Shown in pieces: positions 1-12,244 of a DNA stretch of 64,000 nt. A program made the position numbers and the translations under genes. The notes under the pieces are model-generated. The model did no database searches. It saw only the letters and a list, made by a program, of their open reading frames with translations, and was not told the origin of the DNA. Every line of letters starts with the position of its first letter. Positions within the stretch are counted from its first letter, which is position 1. Location: positions 95,164,043 through 95,228,042 of the forward strand of contig CM075853.1 of assembly GCA_037975125.1 (NCBI GenBank). The letters run 5' to 3'. Origin of the DNA: Latrodectus hesperus. Taxonomy: Eukaryota > Arthropoda > Arachnida > Araneae > Theridiidae.

Positions 1-194
1 TGTAACAAGTATTTTGTAATCAGTATGTGAATGTAACAACCTGTAATCAGTACTTTTTCTTCCAAATACTCAGTACTTCCAGTAACAAAGCCAGCGTGAG
101 TTCGAGTATCCTCAGACAGTTGCAGGTACAATGTACTTGACCAGTTTCTAAAAGACAGAGCGAGGACGTGTCTGTTACAATGTAATCAGCAAGT

Positions 195-512
195 ACGTAC
201 TTGTTACAAAGTAATCAGCGAGTACGTGAGTACGTGGTTGTTACAAAGTAACAAGCAAGTACGTGAGTACATGGTTGTTACAAAGTAACAAGCAAGTACG
301 TGAGTACATGGTTGTTACAAAGTAACAAGCAAGTACGTGAGTACGTGGTTGTTACAAAGTAACAAGCAAGTACGTGAGTACGTGGTTGTTACAAAGTAAC
401 AAGCAAGTACGTGAGTACGTGGTTGTTACAAAGTAACAAGCAAGTACGTGAGTACGTGGTTGTTACAAAGTAACAAGCAAGTACGTGAGTACGTGGTTGT
501 TACAAAGTAATA
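195..512 (+). repeat. 37-bp subterminal tandem array (copy A)
   Basis: Roughly eight 37-bp units. Each contains TTGTTACAAAGTAACAA, a palindrome with 7-base arms around AAA, followed by two GTACGT motifs. Units are almost identical, with only A/G changes. Dense subterminal palindromes are typical of hAT elements, where transposase binds them; that role is inferred here. Confidence 0.85.
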
Positions 513-579
513 AGTGTACTTGATTGAATGTAACAAGTACAGAAGAGCCAATGACAGAGCGAGTACAAGTAACAATGTC

Positions 580-593
580 ATCGATATATCGAT
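580..593. repeat. Conserved 14-bp perfect palindrome
   Basis: ATCGATATATCGAT is self-complementary. It lies just inside the tandem array and recurs at the equivalent place in copy B (44830-44843) and, extended to 16 bp, in copy C (54295-54310). Function unknown; a protein-binding site is one possibility. Confidence 0.7.
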
Positions 594-3242
594 ACAGACG
601 GACGAATTAGGAGATTGTGTCAGGATTTGGGAAATAAGGATGGGTAGGAGAAGAGAAATGAGATGCTGGTTAACTGGAAAATAGAAGATTGATTCTTGGG
701 AATTAGAAAATCTCTTTGGGCTGAAGCAACACCCCCTAGAGATTCATGTATTTTAGGAGAGGGTGTTGGCTGGAGAGGGTACATAATGAATTTCTATTGC
801 GAAATGAAGAAAAAAAGCAAGTTCATTTGTTTCGTTTTTGTTAAAAAAATAAATGAGTTGGGAAAATCAATAATCGAAGCACATTTATTTAATGGTTATA
901 CTTCTGGTTTTAAATATGTCACTTTTTAATATAAGAAAAAAGGCTGATATTCTTGTTATATATTATTCCATATTTATTGATTTATTATTCTTATTATTTT
1001 TTTAACTTTTAATTAATTTTAATTAAATTTTTTAAATCTGATTATTGTTTCCAAAATTACTCTATTGGCTTGAACAGAAAGTGAATGGAATTTTTTTTAC
1101 TATATTTTAGTTTTAAAGATTATTTTTAAAAAAATATTTCTAAAAGTAATTAAATATTTTTTACTTTAAAAATTTTTTTTACTTCAAAAATATTTTTACC
1201 ATTAAAATTTTGGTAGTTATATAATCACATAATTTGCTGTTCTGAAAATGAGAAAACAAAATTAGGGAAAATTGTTCACGTATATAAAAATGCATATTTT
1301 CAATTCGTATTTAAAATTTAAAATGGTATGATTGGGGGATGATTTTCGGAAACAGGAAAGGATATTTGAAAATAATTAATAACACTGAATTCTGAGAATT
1401 TTCTAGAACTTTTTGTATTTCAAATATAGAATTTTACTCTTGAATGTAAGTACCTGTTAAAAAATAAAAAACATTCGCTCAATATTCATAATGAGCTGCA
1501 TTTAAGCAAATTAATTAAGATGTGTTATATTAAGTAGTTTTATAGAAAAATTAAATTTCGTTTAGAGATTTAATCAGAAAATATGTATTTCTAGCTTTTC
1601 TTAAAATAATATAACTGGGAATCAAGCATCTAAATTAAAATGTACGCCAGCACATTAAATTGAGAAAAATTACCTTTATTTTTATAAAACCAAGTTTTCA
1701 GTTCAGATTTATGTCGGTAAATTCAGTTTAAATCGTAAAAAAAAAAAATTACTTTTTGCATAAATTTCTGCACAAAATATAATATAATTCTATTTAAATA
1801 AATGAACCGAAATTTATCACAACATAATTTAAAAAATCGTTGAAATATAATAAAGGTAGTTTATTCATTTTAATTATGAACTTCGAAATGAAAAGAAAAT
1901 TTTTTTAATTAAGTAAACTTTTACTTTTTATCTTTATTTATACCATCATGTGTATATTATAAATTACAGTTTGACGTAAATAAAATATATGTATTTTATT
2001 TCCTGTATTTTGTATTAAACATTACATTTTACTTAATATTTTACATTAAAACAACATAACATTTAGATTATTGGTAAAACAGTTTTACATTTTTTGATAG
2101 TTAATGAATTTCTGTGTTACTATAAAAGTTACTTTATGAATGATGATGATATTCACCTAAAAAGTATTAATACAGTTTTAATTGCAAAGATACTTTATTT
2201 ATCCATAAATTAAGATTCAGGAAACTGAAGCAAGATATGTGAGTTAATGCAATTTTTATTTTAGAAAAGCTAGTTTATCTATTTCATAAAAATATAAACA
2301 AATAAACGTCATTTATAAAATAAATAACTATCTATTAGGTGTCAAAAAATTTTACTATAATTGTTTCATCAATGTTTAATTATAGAAAAATATAAGAAAT
2401 TTAATTTGATTTTTGTTAAAAGTAATTGTATATTTCTAAGCAAATTTAAAAAAAATCTCCTTGTAATTGATTAATCCTCCCACTTTGCGATTCTTTACAA
2501 ATTATTTGATAGTTAATTATAAAAATTCATTTATATAATTGGAAAATCTTACTAAATTAAAAACAAAAAATTAAGTTGATGATTTGGTTGAAAAATAGAA
2601 ATTATATTATCACGACTAATTTAATATTTTAATTAAACTTTGAAAATTACAATCGAATAATTTGAAAATTTACTTAGAACAGATGAAAATTCAAAAAAAA
2701 TGTAAATAACAAAAGATTAGGATTTTTTTATACTGAAAGAAATATATTTATTAAAATATACAAGTTCAAAATTTTTCACTGAAAAACTGTTTGTTGAGGG
2801 AATAACTTATGTTTAATTGCTTCATACTAAAAATTAAAGTTTTTCAGGAAAAACAAAATTTGCTATTATTGAAATGTTGCATTTATAAAAAGAAAATTTT
2901 TTATAGATTATTATATAAGTTTTTATTTTAACCTTAACTGGATGCTTATTTACAAATGATAATGATTTAAATTAACATTAATTATGTTAATTAATTTTAT
3001 GAAATTATACAAAATGTTTTATATTTAATTATTAATTTTTAATTAATTATTAATTTATAACTAATTTAGTTTTTATTTATTCATAAAACGTGAAAAACAT
3101 TGTCATTATATTTTAATCCGATAGATGGCAGCACAAAATATCTAACAAGTACACAAAGTAATCGGTAAAATACTTGTTACTTTAAAAGTAACTGTACTCA
3201 GTACGTACCAAGTACAAGAAAAGTAACAAAGTCCCATCCCTA

Positions 3243-5609
3243 TTACTAAATATTTTCGGTGTAGCAGAGATGATCATCATTTCGCATTTTCTTTATTATT
3301 GCCAGATGTATTTAGTTGTCAAAAAAAATTCTCTTAGTATAAATTTATAAGCATTTAAATATAGTATATTGTTATTACCTCATATTTATAAAGATGTTTT
3401 ATTTAGCTTTTGATATATTTTTGAAAAAAATGCGAGTTTATGCAAAATATTGAAATTTTAATTCCTTCGTTTTTTCTTAACTTTAACTGAATGTAACTTC
3501 TGTTTTGATACGATTGATATCAACAAGATGATGTTAATTGGTTCTTCTTCCACCTTGTCAAATCATCCGAAATTTCAATAAGTGAAGTAATCCGCTAATA
3601 ATAGGATTCAAAATTTCGTTGTCTTATCAATTGGTAAATAAAATGCAATAGATTTTTTTCTTTTTCTTTGATAGATTTTTAATTCTTCTCTAATGAATTA
3701 TCATCAAATTCAAATTATTAAAATTTTAATGTAATATATAGATTTTATATTTATTTTGATGAAAGTATTAATAAGTATCATATAATGAGCTTCTTCTTCG
3801 TTTTATATTATGGATCATAAAAATAATTTTTGAACACATTTTTTTGTTAATTTTTTCAGATATAACCTTAATCTAGTTAAGAAGAATTGGATTTGCTATG
3901 TTTATTCCTTTAAGGCAAATTAATCTGAGTAATGTGAAAGGTAATTTCATATTGCAGTTTTTGTAATCTATTTTCATTTGGAATTTAGGTAAAACTGAGT
4001 AATACGGCCGAAGTTTGGCAATTTTTTGGATTTTTTTTCGCCAAGTTCAAGTAAGGATTGAAATTCCTACGCTATATTCACAGCGAAATACAAAACGAAT
4101 ATAAAAGACAGTATTGAAATTCCGGCACTAAATCTAAACCGGGTAAAACTGAGGTCTGTCCGTAATACTCAGTTTAGCCGGAATTTATTTATAATAATTT
4201 TGAAATTGAATGCTTGAACTAAGTTGTCATATATAGAATTTAAAATAGTGAGTTTTTCTTAGATAACTTATTTTTGCATAACTTTTGAAGTGTTTTTGTA
4301 CCAAAGTTCTTAATATTTACTGCAAAAAATGCAATGAAATGTCGCTGAAATTAGATGGCTTTGTCAGCATGCAAAATAAAACCTCCCAGTAATATATGAA
4401 GAAATAATGTTCATCATTGTTATCAGTAATCATTTATTTTCTATATATATGGAATTTTAAATACATAAAAACAAATTACTCAGAAAGTAATTTTTTATTG
4501 AGACATCTTCATAAATGTCGAATAACTTTTCCGAGATTTAAAACTTGTAACTTATATTTCCTAATTTAGTTGATCCGTCAAAATAAGAATAAATTTTAGT
4601 AGAACACAAGCCATCTTTAAATCATGTTATGCCTTAGAAGTCATTTAGAATATTCTTTATGCATATTAACTAAACATTTTTCTCTGTTACTGGACCCTAA
4701 TCCATCATCAAATGATTCATATAACGTTGCATAGTTTACTTACCTTAAATATTGCTTTGCAGAATTTGTTATACTAGAATGCTTATAATAAGAATAATTC
4801 TGAAAGAGTAATAGAAGCTGTATGTTTGTTATTCTGAATATAAAAATAAAGAATAAAATTAGTTTATACCCTCATATTTATTTTTTTGCTTTTCATGCAT
4901 TTGAATATTGTACTTTCAGATATTTTTAATAATACTGGCTTTGTGATGATTGCTGATGCCAAATAATTTATTAAAGGAGTGGAGCATTCTTGAATGTTTA
5001 CTTAACTGTAAGGATTAGGTTACATGCAATTTTCTCTATTAACTCTTTATGTTGATCTGAAGCTGTCCATTTGCTTGTTTATTTGAACATTCATGTTAAC
5101 AACAAACATTATGTGTTCAATTGAGACACTGGTTATCATACACAATTTTATTGCAAAATTAGGGCAATACAACACATATAATTATTTTGCCTGTTGGTTA
5201 AATTCCTATCTAATTAAGTTTGTGTTGTAGAAGGTAGAAAAAAAGGCAAATGTTTGCAGACATTTTTAATGATTCTCAGTTTTATGCTTTCACATTAACA
5301 TTAAATTGATGCTTTAATTTTATTTTTTTTAATTTCTAAATTTTTTTAAATTTAATTTTTTGATTTCAACTGTTTGATTATTGAATATGATTAGTATTTA
5401 AGATTTAAACATTCTATCATTTTTTTAAATAACTTTATTTTTTACTTAAAAAATTATGTAAAAAATAAAGTTATTTAAACATGTATGTAAAATTATTTAC
5501 AAGTGTTATTCTAAATAAATGATCCGCAGGTCCAATTATCTATATGATGTATTTTTCACATTTGCAAACTAACTTGAATAATTAATACTACTTATAAAAA
5601 TATTTACTG
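3243..5609. other. Gene-free AT-rich stretch
   Basis: No ORF or splice pattern here looks coding. The only structured item is the small MITE at 3988-4179. The rest is unique-looking AT-rich sequence. Confidence 0.6.
3988..4179. mobile_element. 192-bp MITE with 22-bp TIRs and 8-bp target duplication
   Basis: The left end GGTAAAACTGAGTAATACGG (from 3988) is matched at the right end in inverted orientation (4158-4179), about 17 of 22 positions agreeing. Immediately outside both ends is the identical 8-mer GGAATTTA (3980-3987 and 4180-4187). A perfect 8-bp duplication exactly abutting inverted ends is the signature of a cut-and-paste element. An 8-bp length fits hAT or P superfamilies; the tip is not a typical hAT tip, so the superfamily is left open. 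No coding capacity. Confidence 0.75.
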
Positions 5610-6048
5610 CAGGGCTCGGAGTTGTCCTTATATTCCTGATTTTTAAAAAAACGTCCTGATTTGTCCTTATTTTTCAAAATAAATCCTGGAATTCCTTAAT
5701 TTTTTTATTATATTCTTTTGAAAATTTAATTTTAATTAATAATTTTATATTTTTCAGTTGTAAATTTTTCTTCCAGTGGAATATATTTTTTCTTTCAACT
5801 GCTTTCTATGCAAGAAGAAAGAAAAATTTCCCCCTTTTTGTTCTCTTTAAAACCGGAAATAGGGTTGCCATACATTTGTCTCTGCCTCGTTTTCAGCCAT
5901 TGCTCATGAATGCGTGACATGAGAAAAATTTAGGTTTGGGTTTACCATTAAATTCTATTTTCTGCCTTTACAGACAAAGATTCTGGTCTTAGTAGTGCAC
6001 AACTATTTACAATGATGGGGAAATAGTGAGAATTATTCGCTTACGTTT

Positions 6049-6083
6049 ATGCGCATGCGTGAAATGCTTATCGCGCCATTTTG
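6049..6083 (+). promoter_or_regulatory. Possible transposase promoter motifs (NRF1-like, YY1-like)
   Basis: TGCGCATGCGT at 6050-6060 resembles the NRF1 palindrome, and GCGCCATTTTG at 6073-6083 resembles a YY1-type CCAT motif. They lie about 90-120 bases upstream of the transposase ATG (6167) in locally CpG-rich DNA. Motif matches only. Confidence 0.3.
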
Positions 6084-6166
6084 AAAGATTTTGAAGGGTG
6101 TTTTGAAGAATGTTTATTAGCAAGCTAAGAATTTTATTATTGAAAACAATTAATTTTCTTTTAAAA

Positions 6167-8520
6167 ATGCCAAGGAAAACAAAATTTCCGACAAATGGTT
6201 GGAACTGCAAGATGGGAATAAATGCCTAATCAAGACCTGATGCCGAAGTGTTGATGTTCATTCTGCGGAGTGCTTCGTATGCAAAAGCAAATTCAGTGTT
6301 TCAAATATGGGTTTTAGACAAGTGCTTGCTCATGCAGATGGATTAAAACACAAAAAAGCTGTGAACTGTTACAAGAATCAAACACTATTTACTATCAAGT
6401 CGTCAACTTCATCTGAATCCTCGACATCGACTGTAGTAGTGAATAGCAAATCAGGGCTTCCCAAAACGATATCAGAGAAAACCATTAAAGCTGAAACCAT
6501 TTTAGTTTTGGTGGCAATAAAAAATAATTATTCTTTTTCGTCTTTGAATGATTTAGCTAACATTTACGGAGAAAATTTTTATGATTCCTCCATAGCAAAA
6601 AATCTCAAATTATCTGACAAAAAAGTCAGGTATATGATTAATTTTGGATTAGGTCCGTATTTCAAAACTCTTTTGTTTCAGGATATCGGCACTTCATATT
6701 TTGTTTTACTTTTCAATGAAACTACTACAAAACAAATAAAGAAACAGTTGGATATTTACCTCGAATCACATTTTTAGGGCATGCTGAAGCCAATGAAATT
6801 GTAAAAATTTTATTAAGTTTTATTGAAAATAATGGTTTGAATTTAGAAAAATTAATGCAGTTGTCAATGGATGGACCAAGAGTTAATTTAGCTGTTTTAA
6901 AGCAAATAAATAGTGAACTGAGTAACCAAAGTTTACCGGTACTAATTGATTTGTGTACATGTTGCTTACACATAATCCATGGAGCACAAAGTAAGGGTAT
7001 AGATAAAATTGATTGTAATATTGATGGATTTGCTATAGATATTCACCAATTTTTCAAACTATCTCCTGCAAGAAGGGAAGATTATCATTCCTTACAGTTA
7101 GAAATACTGGAAGAAACTTTAGCTAGACATAGTTTCCTTCGTCATGTTGAGAGCCGTTGGTTAACTTTGGGCTCAGTTTGTGAGAGAATTGTTGAGCAAT
7201 ATGATGTTCTAAAGGAATATTTCATTGTTAAAGTACCTAAAGAGTCAAAATCTCCTCTTTCTGATAGACATCTTCGGATTATAAAACATTTGAAAGACCC
7301 TAAGACTCTGGCATATCTGCATTTTGTTTCATTTTTTTGTAAAACTTTTGAACCATATTTACTTCTAATGCAAAAAGTTGAACCTTTAGTACATGTGATG
7401 TACAGTAAGATAAATAAACTTGTTTAAATTATTATGTTTAAATTTTTAAACCCAGAAGAAATCTGTGAAAAAAATGGAGTAAAGTTGTTACAAATTAATG
7501 TTGATTCAGGAAAAAATTGGTTAAATTTAAACAAGTTTGAAATAGGTCATGGTGCAACAGCAATACTGGAAGAGCTTACTGATAGAACATTTCTACAAAG
7601 TGTCAGAAGCTGCTACATAGCAACTTCAAAGCATTTGCTTAAAATACTTCCTATAACAAATCCTTTACTCAAAGGTCTCCAGTGTTTGTCTCCGTATAAT
7701 AGAAAAAAGGAAGAGTCTAGGCGTTCATTTAGCAGATTACTTCAACATATTCCTCATGTGAATAAAACTTCTTCAGATTTTGATAAGATGAATGAAGAGT
7801 GGATTCTTTACATGTGTGAAGATGTGGCTTTGATTGTGAATGATTATGATAATGCTCAAAATATCTGTAAATATCTGAATGCGGCTTTCAATATAAAAGA
7901 TGCTGGTGGTTATATAAAATATCCTACTCTTTCTAGAGTGGTTAAAGCATGTCTGTTGTTATTGAAAGTAAATTCCCAACCAGAAAGAGGTTTTTCAACT
8001 AACAATTCTGTTGTGACAAAGGAGAGAGCTTCTTTATCGGAATTAACAGTTCAAAGTTTACGGATTTGTCATGATGTTATTCGAATGCATGGCAATTCTG
8101 TTTCCTCCATTCTATATACCAAAGAAATGATGCATTATATTCAGAAATCTCATGCAGAATATGCATCATATATGGAAAAATCAAAAGATGTAACACAATT
8201 AGAGAAGAAAAGAAAAGATGAAGATGTAAAAGCTACTTGTGAAAAAAAAGTTTAAGCAATTGCACCTATTAGAAAAAATTAATGAACTTGAGAAAGAAAA
8301 GAAAAATTTGCTTGATAATCAGTGTGTAGCTCAAAAACTTTTGGATGATGCAACTAAAAAAATAGCATGTGCTATCAATGATGATAATATGAGTGATGTG
8401 AAAGTTGGACAAATGATGCTGTCTGCTGCTAATGCAGAGATTGCATCTGTGAATGATAAGTTAAAAAAGTGCAGTGTTAAATTATCAGAATTAAATGCTA
8501 ATGCATCCAGTTCAAAATGA
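6167..8520 (+). pseudogene. hAT-superfamily transposase with N-terminal zinc finger, inactivated
   Basis: The probable start is the ATG at 6167. Early coding is damaged (stop soon after), but from about 6265 the reading continues with a BED-like finger: ECFVCKSKF, then HADGLKH. Intact blocks follow: 6307-6777, 6837-7427, 7434-8255 and 8239-8520. They contain hAT family features: FNETTTK, SMDGPRVN, CCLHIIHG, a VESRW block, and a C-terminal dimerisation region near 7930-8090 (KYPTLSRVVKACL, ERGFSTNNS, LRICHDVIRMHG). Besides the 5' damage, the visible lesions are: (1) a deletion plus frameshift near 6762-6775, where GHAEANE resumes in another frame; (2) one in-frame TAA at 7425-7427; (3) a one-base shift at an A8 run at 8242-8249, after which a lysine/glutamate-rich coiled-coil tail follows. 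The known role would be cut-and-paste transposition in the nucleus. The family also includes host-domesticated copies, but the breaks argue against that here. Confidence 0.8.
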
Positions 8521-8832
8521 ACATTATTCAATTATAGATAAATTAACTGTTAATTTAAAGCATTTATCATGTAACTTATTAATTTTCAAAAAATGTTCAG
8601 TATAGAAAGTTTAAATTTCTGTATCATTTTTCATATTGTATTATTAAAAATTAAGAAACTCAGAATTTATTAAATAGTTTATTCCTTTCTAAAATGTGTT
8701 TGATGCATAAAACAGAAATTATTATGTAAAAGTAACATTGGTTTGTTTAATTATTGAAATATGTCCTGAAAAATGTCATGATATTTCTTGAAAATAGTGT
8801 CCTGAAAAAAAATTTCTGTACTCCTACCCCTG

Positions 8833-11800
8833 TTACTGGCTGTAAAAATAATTTTAAAAAACATTATTCTTTTTACATTCAATAAAAGGGTTGATAATTC
8901 CCTTTTATTTTGATATGATGTCTCCTGAAATTATTTCACCATTATCATTTGATTTTTGGCTATTAAAGAATATTATTCTAAACTGCAATTCATTCAAGAT
9001 TTGATTTTGGATTTTATAGTTGTCCTATTACAACCATGAGAACTTTATTCTACATATTTTGTTCTTCATGTTCACACTTTGATCTTTTTTGTTTTCTTTT
9101 AATATGTTGACCTCAGTTCAGCTGTTTGGATCCAATTTTTTAAATTAAATGCTTTGGGGAAGAACATTTAATTTAAAAAATAGTTGTTAATACAGCACTA
9201 TTGTTTAACCCTTGACAATTTTTCAAAAGTTTTTTAAACTTTAAAAGCTAAAATCATTGTGTAAATTCTTAGCAATAAAGGCTGTTATTTGGATTTAAAG
9301 GAATTAATTTTATAAAAAAAAGTAATATCTTAGTATATGTAGCTGTTTGGCACAATTTTCAAAAATGTTGCCAATGGCAACAAAATTTCAAGTTTTTTTA
9401 AGTGCAAAATGTGTAAAAAGCAATAACCCATTGAATCTACCAAAGCAACAGGTTGTGATAAAATCACAGTCTTCAAAATCCCTATCGCATTCAATCTCCA
9501 ACTTTGAGTGTCACAATCTCAAACTATTTTCCATTTCAAATATTGACATTTTGAATATTTTCTTATATTTATTTACTAAAGAACTTCTACAAAACTTTTC
9601 AATACATATTTTATAAAATTTACACATTTTAAAACAAATACGGATCATTAAAAGTTAATGTTATTATTTATAATAAGTCGATAAAATATCAGTTTTTTTA
9701 AAAAAATTTTTTAATTAATCCAAAGAATGCTAACATTTAAAAAGAACACTATATAACAAAACTGAGCAGAAATCAGTGATGTAAATAACATTTTTTTTTT
9801 TGAAAGCTCATGTTATTAATTAGTTGAGCACTGGCAAACATTGTAAAATAATTATTCTAGTTTTAATTGATTGAGTAATTCAATTCAACAAGAATATGTT
9901 TCATCATTATGCTTAGTAAATTATTCATATATTTTACTTTATAAAATATATTTTTTTTTGCAAAGTATTTACTTAATTTTCAATTTTTTTCATGCTCCAA
10001 ATTTTAAAAAAATCAGAAATATAAATTACAAATTAAGTATTTTTACAAAATTATAACATTTAATTATCTTTTGCATTGTTAAAAAATTCAAATTTCACAC
10101 ATGTACCTCCATAAAAAAGTTTCAAGAGAAACTAATTGTGCATGTTGGAATATATATGTCATAAAATCACCAAACAAATTCATTATGGTGCAGTAATCTA
10201 CAGGTTTGATGCATTTAGCTTCTTTACTGACTTGTAAGATGAAGTCCAAATTGCAAACTTTATTGCTCTCCCAAATGTCCCTAATCTCATCAAATCCACA
10301 ATGTTGCATATACTAGGATTTAGCCAAAGAAAAAAAACAATATCATATTTATTTATTTTACGAATGCCACATACAATGAATAGCTTTTATATCATCAGTG
10401 CATGAGCTCTTCAATATTTCTCATGACAGTACAATTAAATTACTTAGTGCTAAACACACATTCAATTGTTTAACTATCATATGCTGCCCAAAGTCACTAA
10501 GAAGGCTGGCAAAAGAATCTGCAACACCAATATGGGGAAAGTAGCACTTCAAACAGTCATGTCTAGTCAAAAGCTTAAAACATACTACAAACACCTTCCA
10601 TTGAAATCAGGAATATAGCATGAGCTATCACTAAGAATTACTCAGCTTGATACCTTTTGATGTACCCCTAGCATCTGATTTAAAAATTGAAAGGCATATT
10701 TGTTGAAAGTGTTAGGGTAGTGAAATGTCATCTTGTAGGTTATTGGGCTACCAAGGCTGTTTTCTTCAAATATTTTGATTTATTTAGTGTTATCTGGTTG
10801 TTGAACTCTGCCTGGAATACTAGATAAAATATTATTTCTAAATGTCTCAGACTTTAAAGAAATGCTCAAGACATTGAAAACTGCTATTATAGAAGATTTT
10901 AATATAATGTTAAAGATACTTATTGTACTATTGGTCAAATACTATATTGTACTCTTCTAAAATTAATGTTACAAATGATTGTAATATAGTACTAAGATCA
11001 TTATTTTTTTATACTTTAGTCACACAGGCTTTTTTATTTATTTATTTTTGTTTGTATATGTATTTTTAAATAAAGAATAGGATTGTCATTTTTGCAAGTA
11101 AGCCATTTCATCTACACTTTAAAAAGTTTTTAAAAAGCTACAAATGTCACAGAAACCTCTCCGCAGCGCAAATGCTATACAAAATTAAATAAACATCATA
11201 AAATTTGCAAAACTTGATACGCTGTACAACTTTTTTATTCATGCTATAATTTTATTATATTTTGGTACTAATTAAAAATATTTTCACCAATGTTCAAACA
11301 CTAGCAACCTAATTTACAAATTTAGGTAGGAAACAATTTTCAAATTTCTGATAAATGCAGCATTAGTAGAAACAGAAATTTCTATTCCTACCTTATTAAA
11401 ATTGTTGCATTTACACAAGCAAATGCTACTGTTTTAGAAACCATTGGAGTTCTGATTCTCAACTGTTAATTCATGTGTAGTGATTGTATCTAGTGCTTTG
11501 TTGAATATAAAAAGACACTTGAATTTTCAAAGCAAGTCTCACAACAATAAATTTAAGGAATAAATTCATTTATAATTAGCTCCTACATGACAAATAATTA
11601 CAAATTAAGTCTTATCACTAAAAATTTCAAAATACTTGTTATAATATTTTTCTTTTTTCCTTCACATTTTTCTATGATTTTCTAATAATTTTCTTCACTC
11701 CAGAACATGATTTATTATTCTCAATTATTTATAAGTTTTCAAAACTCTTTCTGAATAATAAAAATCTTAATTTTAACATTGTATGTTCATATGATGTAAT

Positions 11801-12203
11801 TAGTTTATGAAACTTTAAATCCATTGACTTCCATTGCAGTATCTATATTCTAATAAAGTTAACCAAGAAGCAAAAATTATTAGAAATGCATTTTCAATGA
11901 ATATTGAAGTTAAAATTTTAGAAAAATAAAAAATATGATTTTCATATAGTTTCTATACCATATCTGTGTATCCTGTGATTTATGATTATTTATTATTTCT
12001 AAGCATTTTAAAATATTATTGTAGTTTTTGATTTCTGTTTTTCCCTATTAAATTATTTTGTTGTTAACTTACTTTTACTTTGCATTCATAATATTATTGC
12101 ATCAAAAATATACGAATGGGAATAATTAATTTTAAAATATTTTTCCCACATTATAAAATTTTTTGAATGTTATTGAGTTTTTTTAAATAGTCTTGTTCTT
12201 ATA
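8833..12203. other. Gene-poor stretch upstream of UBAP1
   Basis: No convincing gene. A 73-codon minus-strand ORF at 10088-10309, with decayed coding-like sequence continuing upstream to about 10620, could be an old transposon piece, but I could not assign a family. UBAP1 probably has a non-coding first exon somewhere upstream, because its first coding exon starts after an acceptor-like site; I could not locate it. Confidence 0.45.
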
Positions 12204-12244
12204 GGTTTAATATTCTAATGAAATGGAGAGCAGTGCAAAAGATG
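12204..12244 (+). CDS. UBAP1: UBAP1 exon with start codon
   Basis: Acceptor-like TTCTTATAG precedes 12204, giving 19 bases of 5' UTR before the ATG at 12223. The exon codes MESSAKD plus the first base of a glycine codon and ends at a GTATGT donor (12245). It leaves phase 1, matching the next exon. An upstream non-coding exon is implied. Confidence 0.8.

Larger units (their letters stand above)
1..3242 (+). mobile_element. hAT-like non-autonomous element, copy A (left tip outside window)
   Basis: Base 1 aligns about 20 bases inside the left end of the full-length copy at 44362-48071, and both copies run nearly co-linear to the right end. The right tip reads CCCATCCCTA (3233-3242), the reverse complement of the TAGGGATGGG tip of copy B. 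No transposase or other long ORF is present, so the element is non-autonomous. It carries a 37-bp subterminal array on the left, a conserved ATCGATATATCGAT palindrome (580-593) and GTAC/GTAAC-rich motifs near the right end. It lacks about 570 bp near 1838 that copies B and C both have, so this is an internal deletion. The 8 bases after the right tip are TTACTAAA; the same 8 bases are predicted just left of the unseen left tip. The hAT assignment rests on TIR sequence and the 8-bp duplication of copy B. Confidence 0.85.
5610..8832 (+). mobile_element. hAT transposon, nearly complete
   Basis: The ends are imperfect inverted repeats: CAGGGCTCGGAGT at 5610 and, reading inward from 8832, CAGGGGTAGGAGT (11 of 13 match). 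The 6-mer TTACTG directly flanks both ends (5604-5609 and 8833-8838); hAT duplications are normally 8 bp, so this one is shortened or eroded. Subterminal TCCTGA/GTCCTGA motifs occur near both ends. The interior holds one transposase gene on the + strand. Its tips differ from the TAGGGATGGG family, so it is not an obvious parent of copies A-C. Confidence 0.8.

Noticed and set aside
200..510. Regularly spaced 37-bp repeats as a CRISPR-like array
   Set aside because: Units are contiguous with no unique spacers, and the DNA is eukaryotic; it is a transposon subterminal satellite.
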